From the NCBI GenBank assembly GCA_964498785.1, contig CAZCJL010000021.1:1-64000 (forward strand): a stretch of 64,000 bases of DNA. The letters are read 5' to 3'. Shown here in pieces: positions 25,457-33,883 of this stretch. Every line of letters begins with the position of its first letter. The first letter of the stretch is position 1. This stretch comes from Mariaggregatimicrobium sp964498785 (lineage in GTDB: Bacteria; Zhuqueibacterota; Zhuqueibacteria; Thermofontimicrobiales; Thiofontviventaceae). The notes beneath the pieces were generated by a model that saw only the letters and a list, made by a program, of their open reading frames with translations, was not told where the DNA came from and ran no database searches. A program made the translations under genes and the position numbers.

Positions 25457-25922
25457 ACAGATAAAAACGCTTTCTTCAACTCGTCGAATTTCTGATAAAA
25501 ATGGTCTCAATAAAATCAGTTCTTTAACAGTTATCAGGCACGTTCAAGCTCCTCCTGTAAAGAATCACCAGTCATATTCGCCAAAGACATGGGTTTTTAT
25601 TGCAGAGCCAAAATTTGTGCGTTACCGGCAAAGTTTGCTTATCGAACGCTCTGAGGAACCTATGACTGAACTTTTCCAGGAAGCAGAAGCTGTTATTGTT
25701 ATCGCTGAAATTCCGGGTGTTGCAGGAACAGACGATTTGAAATTAACGGTGGAAGGGGATATTTTAATTCTTGAAGCAATGGTCCGGGGGAAACAGGCCA
25801 ATCGAAAATATTTTAAAGAAATCATCATCCCATTTCAAATAAATGAACGAGATATTGTTTTTTCATTAAACAACGGACTATTTGAAATTAAGTTATTTCC
25901 CCTAACCAGGAGGCATAAATGA
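25437..25922 (+). CDS. second Hsp20/alpha-crystallin protein of the gas vesicle operon
   Basis: A 161-residue protein. A basic N-terminal half with low complexity (about 1-70) leads to an alpha-crystallin domain (about 72-155: EEPMTELFQEAEAVIVIAEIPGV, EGDILILEA, LNNGLFEIKLF). It is related to, but distinct from, the Hsp20 at 22757. It overlaps the Cdc48-like gene by 20 bases and the receiver gene by 4. It probably holds unfolded Gvp proteins for the ATPase next door. Confidence 0.82.
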   Translation: MPVKGLKQIKTLSSTRRISDKNGLNKISSLTVIRHVQAPPVKNHQSYSPKTWVFIAEPKFVRYRQSLLIERSEEPMTELFQEAEAVIVIAEIPGVAGTDDLKLTVEGDILILEAMVRGKQANRKYFKEIIIPFQINERDIVFSLNNGLFEIKLFPLTRRHK

Positions 25923-26308
25923 GTTATATAAAAGTAATGGTCGTTGATGATAACGATGAAATACTTGATTTATTTAAAGATTTATTTCAAGAATTAAAAT
26001 ACCATGTGATGCTGGCACATGATGGTAATGAGGCATTGCAATTATTCAAAAAAGAACAACCAGATGTAATTTTTCTGGATATTAGGATGCCTGGCCCGGA
26101 TGGTATCGAAACACTTAAAAAATTAAAGCAAATTGATAATGGTAATAATGCAACAGTTGTGATGATAACAGGTTACGGTGATATTGAAACAGCCAGGCAG
26201 GCGATGCAATTGGGCGCTTACGAGTATCTTACAAAACCAATTGATTTGAATGCAATCAAGTCGATCTGTGAAGAAGTTATAGAAGAAACGGTGGTTGTGA
26301 ATGCCTGA
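25919..26308 (+). CDS. CheY-like single-domain response regulator
   Basis: A 129-residue receiver domain and nothing else. The acidic pair is D10-D11, the phospho-acceptor D54 (IFLDIRMPGPDG), the switch residue T84 and the lysine K106 in the TKP motif; all key residues are present. Four-base overlap with the Hsp20 gene and an 8-base overlap with the next gene show that it belongs to the operon. With no output domain it must act by binding a partner, which could tie vesicle assembly or breakdown to a kinase. No kinase gene lies in the operon. Confidence 0.9.
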   Translation: MSYIKVMVVDDNDEILDLFKDLFQELKYHVMLAHDGNEALQLFKKEQPDVIFLDIRMPGPDGIETLKKLKQIDNGNNATVVMITGYGDIETARQAMQLGAYEYLTKPIDLNAIKSICEEVIEETVVVNA

Positions 26309-26927
26309 TTTGATTTATGTGCCAATCGTTCATACAGAAGCAGATTTGGGTACTCTTGCCAAATCGTTCAAAAATGAATATACGAAAAAATATTCAAGGC
26401 AGCGTTATGAAAACCATGTTCAGACTATTCAGAGAATGTGGGATGAAATTAGTGTTTCATTATTAAAGATGGATCTGGAATGGCACAAAATACGGATATA
26501 TCAGGATGGCCTTCCGGTATGTGGAAAAGAAGCTGAAATTGTCACAGAATTAGCCGCGCAGGGAAGCCGAAATCATCAATTAGTATTATTACTGATTGAA
26601 AAAGGTGCTCATTTAGAGGGAACTGAAGACAAAAAATTGCTATTAGAGGAATATCAGCATTATCAGAATATTTTTAATGCCAAAAGTCCTGTTATAAAAA
26701 ACAGGTTGCTACACAATTATCAAAAGAAAAGCGAGAAATTGTTGTACCAGCGGGATCAATTTGTTGCGAAACAAATTACAAACACACTGCGAGCGGGTGA
26801 AACCGCAATCCTGTTTATGGGAATGCTCCATCATGTTGAACAATTTCTTGATAAAAAGATTCGTATTCAATACCTGATCCGCAGGCTTCCGTTGCATAAA
26901 AATGCTCGGTTAACAACTGTCGAGTAA
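26301..26927 (+). CDS. protein of unknown function at the end of the gas vesicle operon
   Basis: I do not recognise this 208-residue soluble protein for certain. It starts with a strand and HTEADLGT, has a long helical centre and near the end the segment RDQFVAKQITNTLRAGETAIL followed by FMGMLHHVEQFL. That end resembles the last part of TraB/GumN-type proteins (Arg-Asp, then a hydrophobic strand and a Gly-x-x-His) but is not enough to assign. Its start lies inside the receiver gene, so the two are coupled and may act as a pair. It ends 2 bases from the convergent Nudix gene. Confidence 0.6.
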   Translation: MPDLIYVPIVHTEADLGTLAKSFKNEYTKKYSRQRYENHVQTIQRMWDEISVSLLKMDLEWHKIRIYQDGLPVCGKEAEIVTELAAQGSRNHQLVLLLIEKGAHLEGTEDKKLLLEEYQHYQNIFNAKSPVIKNRLLHNYQKKSEKLLYQRDQFVAKQITNTLRAGETAILFMGMLHHVEQFLDKKIRIQYLIRRLPLHKNARLTTVE

Positions 26928-26929
26928 AA

Positions 26930-27373
26930 TTATGGTTCAGTTTTTCTTTTCTGAAACGCTTTGTTTAAGATAATCTGAGTGGCTTCGGGAATATCGATAG
27001 ATATTAATTCGTCATGCGAAAACCATCTGGCGTCTTTAGCGTCTGTATCAGCAGAAAGTTCACCATTTAGATAGATCGCCTCATAATCGACTAAAATATA
27101 GTGATATTGCACAGTTCCATTTTCATCTTTCAGAATCAAATCCAAGACGTCAATCACCTCGCCAATAGTTACTTTGATATTACATTCTTCCATAATTTCG
27201 CGTGCACAGGCTTTTTTTAGTTCTTCGCCAAGTTCAACAAGGCCGCCAGGCAAAGCCCAGAGACCAGCGCTTGGATCTTTACTTCGCTGGATTAATAATA
27301 CTTTCTCGTTTTTATTGAATACAACGGCGCCAACGCCAACCATCGGATAGTCCGGATATGCGCGTCCTTTCAT
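26930..27373 (-). CDS. Nudix hydrolase
   Basis: A 147-residue protein with a Nudix box beginning GGLVELGEELKKACAREIMEE, in which the glutamates that bind metal are intact; the last glycine of the consensus is replaced (EECNI). The pattern after the strand YPMVGVGAVVFNKNEKVLLIQR is of the ADP-ribose/NTP type. The substrate is not readable. It overlaps the Crp-type regulator by 4 bases, so both form one unit, convergent with the gas vesicle operon. Confidence 0.88.
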   Translation of the reverse strand: MKGRAYPDYPMVGVGAVVFNKNEKVLLIQRSKDPSAGLWALPGGLVELGEELKKACAREIMEECNIKVTIGEVIDVLDLILKDENGTVQYHYILVDYEAIYLNGELSADTDAKDARWFSHDELISIDIPEATQIILNKAFQKRKTEP

Positions 27374-28047
27374 GAAAACATTCTCCGAAATTTTTTATAA
27401 TCCGGAATGATTACTTTTCGACCTTCCCGAATAATGAGTTTTTCGTCTTCTAAATATTTAAATACCCTGGAAATAGTTTCCCGGGATGTGCCCGACATAT
27501 TCGCCATGTCTTGTTGGAGCGGAATACGCGGAATTTCCATAGTGTTCTGTTTTCCTTTACCTTGATCTTCCGCCAGCATTGACAGGGTGGAGGCTACCCG
27601 TCCCATTGCATCTTGTAGCGAAAGGCTTTTAATTTGCGTATCACTTCGCCTGATTCTGGCAGCCAACTCTTTTAACAAACCAATCGCGATTTGCGGATAA
27701 TCTTCCATTAACTTTAAAAAATCTCCCCTGCGTAGAATAAGTACTTGAGAATCTTCAACTGCGGTGACACTGGCAGACCGTGACTTCCCATCGAGCAAAG
27801 ACATTTCACCAAAAAAGCCACCACTCTCTAAAATGGATAAAATAACCTCCCGTCCGTCATCGCTCATGCGGGAAACCTTCACACGTCCCTTCTGAATAAG
27901 AAACATTGAATTACCCGGATCTTCCTCAATTAAAATTATGCGATCCTTTTCATATTTTTTGCTGACACATAGATTACGGATTTGTTCAAGTTCTTCTTCA
28001 TCTAATTGAGAAAAAATAGGCACTCGTTTAAGAAGTGACGTCTCCAT
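27370..28047 (-). CDS. Crp/Fnr family transcription regulator
   Basis: A 225-residue protein. The cyclic-nucleotide-type sensor barrel is about residues 8-125 (FGEMSLLDGKSRSASVTA matches the phosphate-binding cassette, with R in place). The C-terminal winged helix-turn-helix is about 148-218 (QQDMANMSGTSRETISRVFKYLEDE). There is no iron-sulphur cysteine cluster at the N-terminus, so it is cAMP-receptor-like rather than Fnr. Its target genes are unknown; the neighbouring gas vesicle operon is on the other strand and I saw no matching palindrome there. Confidence 0.9.
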   Translation of the reverse strand: METSLLKRVPIFSQLDEEELEQIRNLCVSKKYEKDRIILIEEDPGNSMFLIQKGRVKVSRMSDDGREVILSILESGGFFGEMSLLDGKSRSASVTAVEDSQVLILRRGDFLKLMEDYPQIAIGLLKELAARIRRSDTQIKSLSLQDAMGRVASTLSMLAEDQGKGKQNTMEIPRIPLQQDMANMSGTSRETISRVFKYLEDEKLIIREGRKVIIPDYKKFRRMFS

Positions 28048-28083
28048 AATTTTAAAGCCTCCCCTTTTTTTTTGATTAAACGC

Positions 28084-28713
28084 TTATCTTTTTTGTGATA
28101 TTTCGTTTACCAATTCATACACCTTTTCCATTGCGTCATCAGCTTGTTTTTGTAAGATTCCTTTTCGATCTTTTGAAATCTGGTCAATATTTTCTAAATA
28201 AAAAGGTTTACCAATTTTAACGGAAACTTTCACTGGTTTGGGGAACTTTGCTCCGGGAGGAAGAACTTGATCGGTTCCATAAATTGCAACTGGTACAATC
28301 GGACAATTTGCATGTTGGGCCAGGCGTACAAATCCTGTTCGAATACGGTGTTTTTTCCCTTCTATTCGTTTTCGGGTCCCTTCTGGCGCCATAAATAAAA
28401 TTTCATCTTGTTTGAGGATATTTACTGCACGATTGAAGGCCTCCTTATCAGAGGAATCTCGCACAACCGGGAAAATACTTACTGCTTGTAACCACCAACG
28501 AAGCAAGGGAACTTTGAATAACGAATCTTTTGCCATTGTGTGAACACGGTGTTTTATACCTACAGAAAGCGCTACGATATCCATGTTGCTATTGTGGTTG
28601 AAAATGCCAATGAAGGGACCTTTGGGGGGATAATTTTCAAGACCGGTAACAGTTGCGCGTAAGTAAATTCGAGCTACAAATCTGAGAATAAAGGCAGAAA
28701 TCCAATATATCAT
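28084..28713 (-). CDS. plsC: 1-acyl-sn-glycerol-3-phosphate acyltransferase
   Basis: A 209-residue member of the PlsC family. The catalytic NHxxxxD box is NHNSNMD (H40, D45) and the substrate-binding block is APEGTRKR (109-116); a further GFVRLAQHANCPIVPVAIYG motif is present. It makes phosphatidic acid from lysophosphatidic acid at the inner membrane. An N-terminal hydrophobic stretch anchors it. Confidence 0.9.
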   Translation of the reverse strand: MIYWISAFILRFVARIYLRATVTGLENYPPKGPFIGIFNHNSNMDIVALSVGIKHRVHTMAKDSLFKVPLLRWWLQAVSIFPVVRDSSDKEAFNRAVNILKQDEILFMAPEGTRKRIEGKKHRIRTGFVRLAQHANCPIVPVAIYGTDQVLPPGAKFPKPVKVSVKIGKPFYLENIDQISKDRKGILQKQADDAMEKVYELVNEISQKR

Positions 28714-28766
28714 TTATTCCTCATACGTATTAAATTTTTTTAAAATACAATATAAAAGTGTGAAAA

Positions 28767-29360
28767 TCAAGATTTATTTTTATAGAGATTATTTTCATAA
28801 ATAAGAGTTTCAACGTGCGGTGGAATCATGTACTTGACAGATTGTCCGTTACGAATCCGACGCCGGATATCTGAGCTTGAAATAGCAATCAGCGGATTAT
28901 CCATGATTTTCATTTTCGTAACATATTCATTCGGCGCGTCTGCAATTATAGTTCCGGGGCGGCGGTAAACAACGACATGACACGCGTTCAGGATTTCGTC
29001 GGGTTTATACCAGCTTGAAAAATTCTCCAGATTATCTGCTCCGATGAGAAAAAATAAGTTTTCCCGGGATATTTTTAAAGTACGACGATAATGTAAAATC
29101 GTCTTTAGCGAGTATGAGACGTTTTTATTTTTTAATTCAAAATCAGAAATATTAAATGAGGGATTTCCCTGAATAGACAACTGAAGCATTTGCCAGCGAA
29201 TATCAGCGGGTGTGATTCTCTTATCTTGTTTATGAGGTGGAATAGCAGCCGGGATAAAGATAATTTTACGAAGATCTAATTCATCGCGAATCCATTCTGC
29301 TAATAGTAAATGTCCGATATGAACAGGATCAAAGGTTCCCCCGTATAAACAAATTTTCAT
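28767..29360 (-). CDS. nadD: nicotinate-nucleotide adenylyltransferase
   Basis: A 197-residue nucleotidyltransferase. GGTFDPVHIGHLLLAE (6-21) holds the two histidines that bind ATP, FLIGADNLENFSSW is the NadD-specific segment, and SSSDIRRRI near residue 160 is the second ATP motif. It adenylates nicotinate mononucleotide in NAD synthesis. NAD kinase (48211) is also in the window but in another unit. It stands 16 bases after bamD. Confidence 0.95.
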   Translation of the reverse strand: MKICLYGGTFDPVHIGHLLLAEWIRDELDLRKIIFIPAAIPPHKQDKRITPADIRWQMLQLSIQGNPSFNISDFELKNKNVSYSLKTILHYRRTLKISRENLFFLIGADNLENFSSWYKPDEILNACHVVVYRRPGTIIADAPNEYVTKMKIMDNPLIAISSSDIRRRIRNGQSVKYMIPPHVETLIYENNLYKNKS

Positions 29361-29376
29361 CTCACAATCCTTGGTG

Positions 29377-30150
29377 CTAGTTCTCCTTTATGTCGTTATT
29401 TGATTGTTTTTCAGCGAGTTCCTGGAGTGAAATCTTAACACCAGGTACTCGTTTGCCTTTCGGATATTTAGAAAGATAACGTTTGTATTCTGCCAGTGCT
29501 CGATCATACTCGCCTTCTTTTTTCAAGCACACTGCTAACCAGTATTGCGCTTCTTTTGCCCAACTTGTATCATAATAATTATTCACAACACTCTCATAAT
29601 ATAAAATAGCTGCATCGTAGTATGTCAATTTACGATAGAGTTCTCCGTTTTTGTATTCTTTCTTTGCCAGCTTTTCTCGACATCTCGTCATAATATCATT
29701 CGCTTCATCCTTATAATCACCATCCGGGAATTCTTCCATAAAGTGTTGCAGCTTTTCTATCGCCTGCAATGTATATGTCTGATCCAGTGAATATTTGGGC
29801 GATAGCTTATAGTTCGACAGACCGACTTTATATAATGCATCGTCCTTATAGGAGCTATTCGGGAACATACGCACTAATTTTTCATATTCAGCAATTGCCA
29901 AAATATATTCTTTTAATTTAAAATGACATTCTGCCAAATAATATTGGGCTTTATCGACGACATTGTGGCCAGGGAAATTTAATACAATAATTCGAAATTC
30001 AGTTTTTGCATCCAAATAGTCGCCATCGTCAAATTTTTTAATGGCATAGTTTATTCTTTCCTCCGCGGATAAGTCTTTTTTAGGACGGTTGCTTCCGCAA
30101 GAAATGATGATGATACCAGATAGAAAAATTAAAAAGAATCGTTTTAACAT
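29377..30150 (-). CDS. bamD: outer membrane assembly lipoprotein BamD
   Basis: A 257-residue lipoprotein. The start at 30150 is chosen because GAGGA stands 7 bases upstream (minus strand) and it puts the signal peptide at the N-terminus; a start 10 codons earlier has no ribosome site. The lipobox IISC lies at about residue 19. The rest is a series of TPR-like helical pairs (ALAEYKRYLSKYP, AQYYLAECHFKLKEY). BamD is the essential accessory lipoprotein of the beta-barrel assembly machine at the outer membrane, which supports a two-membrane cell. Confidence 0.92.
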   Translation of the reverse strand: MLKRFFLIFLSGIIIISCGSNRPKKDLSAEERINYAIKKFDDGDYLDAKTEFRIIVLNFPGHNVVDKAQYYLAECHFKLKEYILAIAEYEKLVRMFPNSSYKDDALYKVGLSNYKLSPKYSLDQTYTLQAIEKLQHFMEEFPDGDYKDEANDIMTRCREKLAKKEYKNGELYRKLTYYDAAILYYESVVNNYYDTSWAKEAQYWLAVCLKKEGEYDRALAEYKRYLSKYPKGKRVPGVKISLQELAEKQSNNDIKEN

Positions 30151-30160
30151 GAAATAATCC

Positions 30161-30832
30161 TCATTTGCTTCTAAACGCATAAAACATATAAATAATAACT
30201 CCTGAAATCCCCATAATAAAAACCGGTTCTAAAACCTTTTTATAGCCGTTAAATTCAGGAACCGGTGCTAATGTAAATGAAATGTGCGTATTTTGGAGTT
30301 CGGAAATCGTTTTTCGGTCTACATAATCTGAATACGAATCCGTACATTCTCCCATCCAAATGATTTTGCTATTATTCTTAAGACGTGAAAACTTTGTCCA
30401 AAGTTTTAGTATAAATTTTCGTTGAACAGGATTAGATTTCCAGAAGGTATCGTTACTTAAATAATTAACATTCAGTTTAATAATTTTATATTCAATAACA
30501 ATGGAATTTTGATTTAATCCCGCACCAGAGTCGTTTAGTGTGGCAATCGAGTCACAGTGCATCTTTTGCAGAGATTTAATATACCAATTTTCTATAAACC
30601 ATCCGTTTGCATTTTCAGGATCAGCGTTTCGCACATAAATTGTTTTATCGTGGCATAAAATTCCGGAACTATCGATAGTTTCACTTACCACGTTCTCGGC
30701 AAGCAGGTTGAATATTTTATAATTATCCATTTCCTCAACAGGTTCCTGGCCGATCACTGATCCGAAAAAAAATAGAACAGTTATAAAAAAATATGCCATA
30801 TAAAGTTGGTTTTTCTGATACGAAAACAACAT
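30161..30832 (-). CDS. unknown exported protein with C-terminal membrane anchor
   Basis: I do not recognise the family. With the start at 30832 (a longer frame upstream would overlap the PorV-type gene and has no signal) the protein has 223 residues. There is an N-terminal hydrophobic signal (about 13-29, ending in GQ), a soluble middle with a CHDKTIYV strand and few motifs, and one C-terminal membrane segment (about 200-218). It sits between the PorV-like and BamD genes, so an envelope role is likely. Confidence 0.6.
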   Translation of the reverse strand: MLFSYQKNQLYMAYFFITVLFFFGSVIGQEPVEEMDNYKIFNLLAENVVSETIDSSGILCHDKTIYVRNADPENANGWFIENWYIKSLQKMHCDSIATLNDSGAGLNQNSIVIEYKIIKLNVNYLSNDTFWKSNPVQRKFILKLWTKFSRLKNNSKIIWMGECTDSYSDYVDRKTISELQNTHISFTLAPVPEFNGYKKVLEPVFIMGISGVIIYMFYAFRSK

Positions 30833-30863
30833 TTCATATACTCTTTTGCTTGTTTGAAGTTCC

Positions 30864-31892
30864 CTATAAATGAAACAGCAGCGAAAAGAAATGCCAGCGA
30901 TTAAAGCTGTGTTCTTTTTCTTGATAAACAAACGAGTACTGGAGAGAATAATTATGATGACCAAACTCATTTTGTTTTTTGTGAAATAGCTTTGAATCGA
31001 TTAAACCGACTCCAAATGAATAATTATTATGCTTGGTATAATTTTCTTGAAAATATCCGCCTTGAATCGCTGCAATACCCCAGAAAGTTTGTTCAAAGCC
31101 GAAGTGCACTTCCCTGACGTTTTCTTTGTTTTCTTCTGTAAGATTGCGGACATCCAGAGAAAACGTGGCGCCGGAAAAAGGTCGGTAAGAAATTCCGATA
31201 TTCATGGTTTCATCGAACATTCGTTCCACCGGTGTTCTGTAATTTGGTAATTCTTTGGGAAAATCAATATACGATAGGCCGACATTTATATGTGGATTTG
31301 GTTTCATCAAAATCCCGTAGCCAAACCCAAATCCGCGTTCTAATCCATTTTCGGTTTCTTTATAATAAAATGTACCGCTAAATCCCATTGAAACTTTTGA
31401 TGCCAACTCAATATGTGAAAAGACTGTATGCGAACTGTTATTCCATAAATCGTTGAAATTAAAAAACTCAACCTGCTGCCTGGCCAAAACGTTGTTTAAT
31501 GACTCTTCTCCGAATATGATCCCGACAGTTAAAAACTTTGCAGTGAAAATCGCCGACTTTATGAGCAGGGCGGAGGCATTTAGCAAATTCGCATTTTCGA
31601 TCTTTTCGGTAAAATTATTAGAGTAATGTCTGGAAGACACAAGAGATGATATTGGATTTAGAAAAACCGTTAATCGATATTGTTTTTCCGTTTCATAGAG
31701 ATTAAATGCTCCGGGATTATAAAACACTGCTTCCAGGTCGTCTTCAACAGAAGTAAAAGCGCCTCCCATTGCCAGAGGTCGTTGTTTTACATTGCTCAAC
31801 GTTCCAAAATAATGTGTTTGCGCATTACTTGCGTGAATATTAAACCAGAATAAAATGATTGTCAGAAAAAAAAAGACGGGGTAATTATTCAT
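30864..31892 (-). CDS. PorV/UPF0164-like outer membrane beta-barrel protein
   Basis: A 342-residue protein with a signal peptide (cleavage near residue 24, SNAQ). It has the PorV-family N-terminal motif RPLAMGGAFTSVEDDLEAVFYNPG and alternating hydrophobic strands to the end, with an aromatic C-terminus. In type IX systems PorV-family proteins shuttle cargo to surface attachment, though many members have other roles. The gene overlaps lnt by 8 bases and is followed by two other envelope genes. A second member of this broad family lies at 44458. Confidence 0.78.
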   Translation of the reverse strand: MNNYPVFFFLTIILFWFNIHASNAQTHYFGTLSNVKQRPLAMGGAFTSVEDDLEAVFYNPGAFNLYETEKQYRLTVFLNPISSLVSSRHYSNNFTEKIENANLLNASALLIKSAIFTAKFLTVGIIFGEESLNNVLARQQVEFFNFNDLWNNSSHTVFSHIELASKVSMGFSGTFYYKETENGLERGFGFGYGILMKPNPHINVGLSYIDFPKELPNYRTPVERMFDETMNIGISYRPFSGATFSLDVRNLTEENKENVREVHFGFEQTFWGIAAIQGGYFQENYTKHNNYSFGVGLIDSKLFHKKQNEFGHHNYSLQYSFVYQEKEHSFNRWHFFSLLFHL

Positions 31893-33429
31893 TTATCACC
31901 CCCTGGTTTTTTTTGAATAAGGCAATAGACAGCGGAACTAAATTTAGGATAGAAATAGCCATCGAAAAGATATTACCATGTATCGTAAAAAACGTGTGTT
32001 CATTTCTTAACTGAACGTCATTTACCAGAAACAAACGTTCAAAAATTGGCGATTGATCAGATATCCTGCCATAAGTATCAATGAACATTGAAACGCCGGT
32101 ATTCGCACATCTGGCAATACTAATTCTGTTTTCGATTGCTCTGAAAACAGCAGCTTGCGCGTGATGATAGGGGGCAGAACTTCGCTTGAACCACCCATCA
32201 TTTGTAATGATGGTAAGCAGTTGAGCGTTGCCATCTGTTACAAATCGTCGAACCAGTTCCGGAAATAATGATTCAAAACAAATGATAAGCGAAATCCTGA
32301 TTTCTTTTTGTTGTGATGTGTTTTTGTCTGTAATCGGAACGAAAAATGTTTTTATGGATTCTCCGGGAGAAAAATTACCTTCGCCCATTTCAAGGCTCTC
32401 TAAAAAATCCCGAAACTTTGGGAATACTTCTGTAAACGGCACTCTTTCTCCAAAGGGAACGAGGTGGAGCTTGGCATAACTTTCCAATAACTGTTTGTTT
32501 GGTTCCACCAGAAAAGCAGAATTGAACGTTTTATAATCTTGATTAGAATAGAATTGATAATCGTGGGCGCCTGTTAGCAGGGGGATGTTAATCGTATTTA
32601 CTAAATTTCTTATGTTCGATAAATAGCTGTGATCGTATCGTAGATATGTAGGCACAGCAGTTTCCGGCCAGATGATTATCTCCGGATTGAGATGCGCGGC
32701 TGCCTGCGTGAGACTGTCATAAATTGCATAATTTTCTGACCAGAAATCAGAATCGTTTTTTAAAAACGGATCAATATTTCCCTGAATAAGCGCAACTCGT
32801 ATTTTTTCGTGCAGTTGATTGTCCGGCCTGGGAATCACCCATTTGCCGTATAGCCATGGAAAAATGAATAATACGATTAAACACAAGTAGAGTGCAATTG
32901 CATAAGTTAACTTACGATGATTATAAAAAATCGCCATAATAACCACGTTTATGCACACAATCCAAAATGACACTCCATAAACACTCGTAAAGCTGGCATA
33001 TTGAATCAGGGAGAGATAATACGTTTGTGAGTAGGCCAGAGATGTCCAGGGAAATCCCAATACTCCGAGTGATCGGATATATTCAATTCCGGTCCATAAA
33101 AAAGGAATAGAAAGAAATAAATAATTCATACCGAGACGTTGACGAAGGAATGTATAAAAAATGGCAAATAAGATAAAATAGACCGGCAAATAAAGGATTG
33201 CCGCGATACTTCCGGGGATAGTGACCCAGTTAATCCAGTACAGGGTGCCCATGTTAAAAAAGAGACCGGACAAATATCCCCATTTGATTGCGCCTTTATA
33301 ATTTTCGTTATTTAAGAGAACAAAAAGAGGTATTAATCCAAAATAAGCCAGAAAACCTAGTTTAAAAGGTGGAAATGAAAGCGAAAGAACTATTCCACAG
33401 AGTAATGCCAAAAATAAATTTTTATACAT
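31885..33429 (-). CDS. lnt: apolipoprotein N-acyltransferase
   Basis: A 514-residue protein. About six N-terminal membrane helices (1-200) are followed by a nitrilase domain whose catalytic triad is visible: Glu in IWPETAVP, Lys in AKLHLVPFGE and Cys in ICFESLFPE. Lnt adds the third acyl chain to outer-membrane lipoproteins in the inner membrane. This fits the lipoproteins and Bam component nearby. There is no clear ribosome site. Confidence 0.95.
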   Translation of the reverse strand: MYKNLFLALLCGIVLSLSFPPFKLGFLAYFGLIPLFVLLNNENYKGAIKWGYLSGLFFNMGTLYWINWVTIPGSIAAILYLPVYFILFAIFYTFLRQRLGMNYLFLSIPFLWTGIEYIRSLGVLGFPWTSLAYSQTYYLSLIQYASFTSVYGVSFWIVCINVVIMAIFYNHRKLTYAIALYLCLIVLFIFPWLYGKWVIPRPDNQLHEKIRVALIQGNIDPFLKNDSDFWSENYAIYDSLTQAAAHLNPEIIIWPETAVPTYLRYDHSYLSNIRNLVNTINIPLLTGAHDYQFYSNQDYKTFNSAFLVEPNKQLLESYAKLHLVPFGERVPFTEVFPKFRDFLESLEMGEGNFSPGESIKTFFVPITDKNTSQQKEIRISLIICFESLFPELVRRFVTDGNAQLLTIITNDGWFKRSSAPYHHAQAAVFRAIENRISIARCANTGVSMFIDTYGRISDQSPIFERLFLVNDVQLRNEHTFFTIHGNIFSMAISILNLVPLSIALFKKNQGVINE

Positions 33430-33464
33430 AATTTGTTACGAATTCCCGGGAACGATATATTGGT

Positions 33465-33502
33465 AAAAAATAATCAGATATTTTACAACTCATATCTGAT
33501 TA
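33465..33502 (-). terminator. stem-loop with T-run upstream of lnt
   Basis: Read on the minus strand, TAATCAGATAT and ATATCTGATTA (33492-33502 and 33471-33481) form a perfect 11-bp stem with a 10-base loop, followed directly by TTTTTT. This is a good intrinsic terminator for transcription coming from hup or from the RNA candidate upstream. It ends only 35 bases before lnt, so an attenuation role for lnt is also possible. Confidence 0.6.
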
Positions 33503-33558
33503 AAATTAAATACGAACGAATTAAAGGACTCGATTTTTTATAAAGCAACACCAGTCAA

Positions 33559-33867
33559 TAAAAAAAAGGGCTGAAAATTAATGGACGTTTGAACCGTGGA
33601 GATGGGTGATCTCTGTATAAAGAGCCCGAACAACTGCCATTGTAGTTAGACGCTCAATTATCCGCGATTTTTACATTGCCTTCATCAACATGCGATAAAT
33701 CTATCAGATCTGGATTTTGCGTTTACTATACCGATAAATATCAGTTAATACCACAGTCCCTGAGCTGAAGTTTCCGTACTTTCCATTTATGTGGTTACGC
33801 TTGGGCAGTACTTCTCAACGGATCACTCTTAAAAACTGTAATTCGTCGATGCCCTTAATCCAGCCCT
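33559..33867 (-). ncRNA. candidate structured RNA between hup and lnt
   Basis: This is a non-coding stretch of about 310 bases. On the minus strand the 5' end AGGGCTG (33861-33867) pairs with CAGCCCT (33567-33573), extended after a small loop by ATTAA/TTAAT and GG/CC. A run of eight T closes it. Inside, a GAGAT/ATCTC hairpin (about 33599-33613) and an ACCACA/TGTGGT stem are visible, and an internal GGGCT (33623-33627 complement) can compete for the 3' AGCCC. The layout suits a small RNA or a leader, but it does not match tmRNA, RNase P, SRP or 6S features that I know. Confidence 0.35.
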
Positions 33868-33883
33868 ATGCACACTAATTGTG

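Larger units (their letters stand above)
33430..33883. other. 454-base gap between lnt and hup
   Basis: There is no protein gene. It holds the stem-loop terminator at 33465-33502, the structured RNA candidate at 33559-33867 and short spacer DNA. Confidence 0.6.

Noticed and set aside
33559..33867. Reading of the RNA candidate as a tmRNA
   Set aside because: The 5' end recalls GGGCTG...ATCGACG, but there is no tag reading frame ending in ALAA, no proper T-arm stem and no CCA end.
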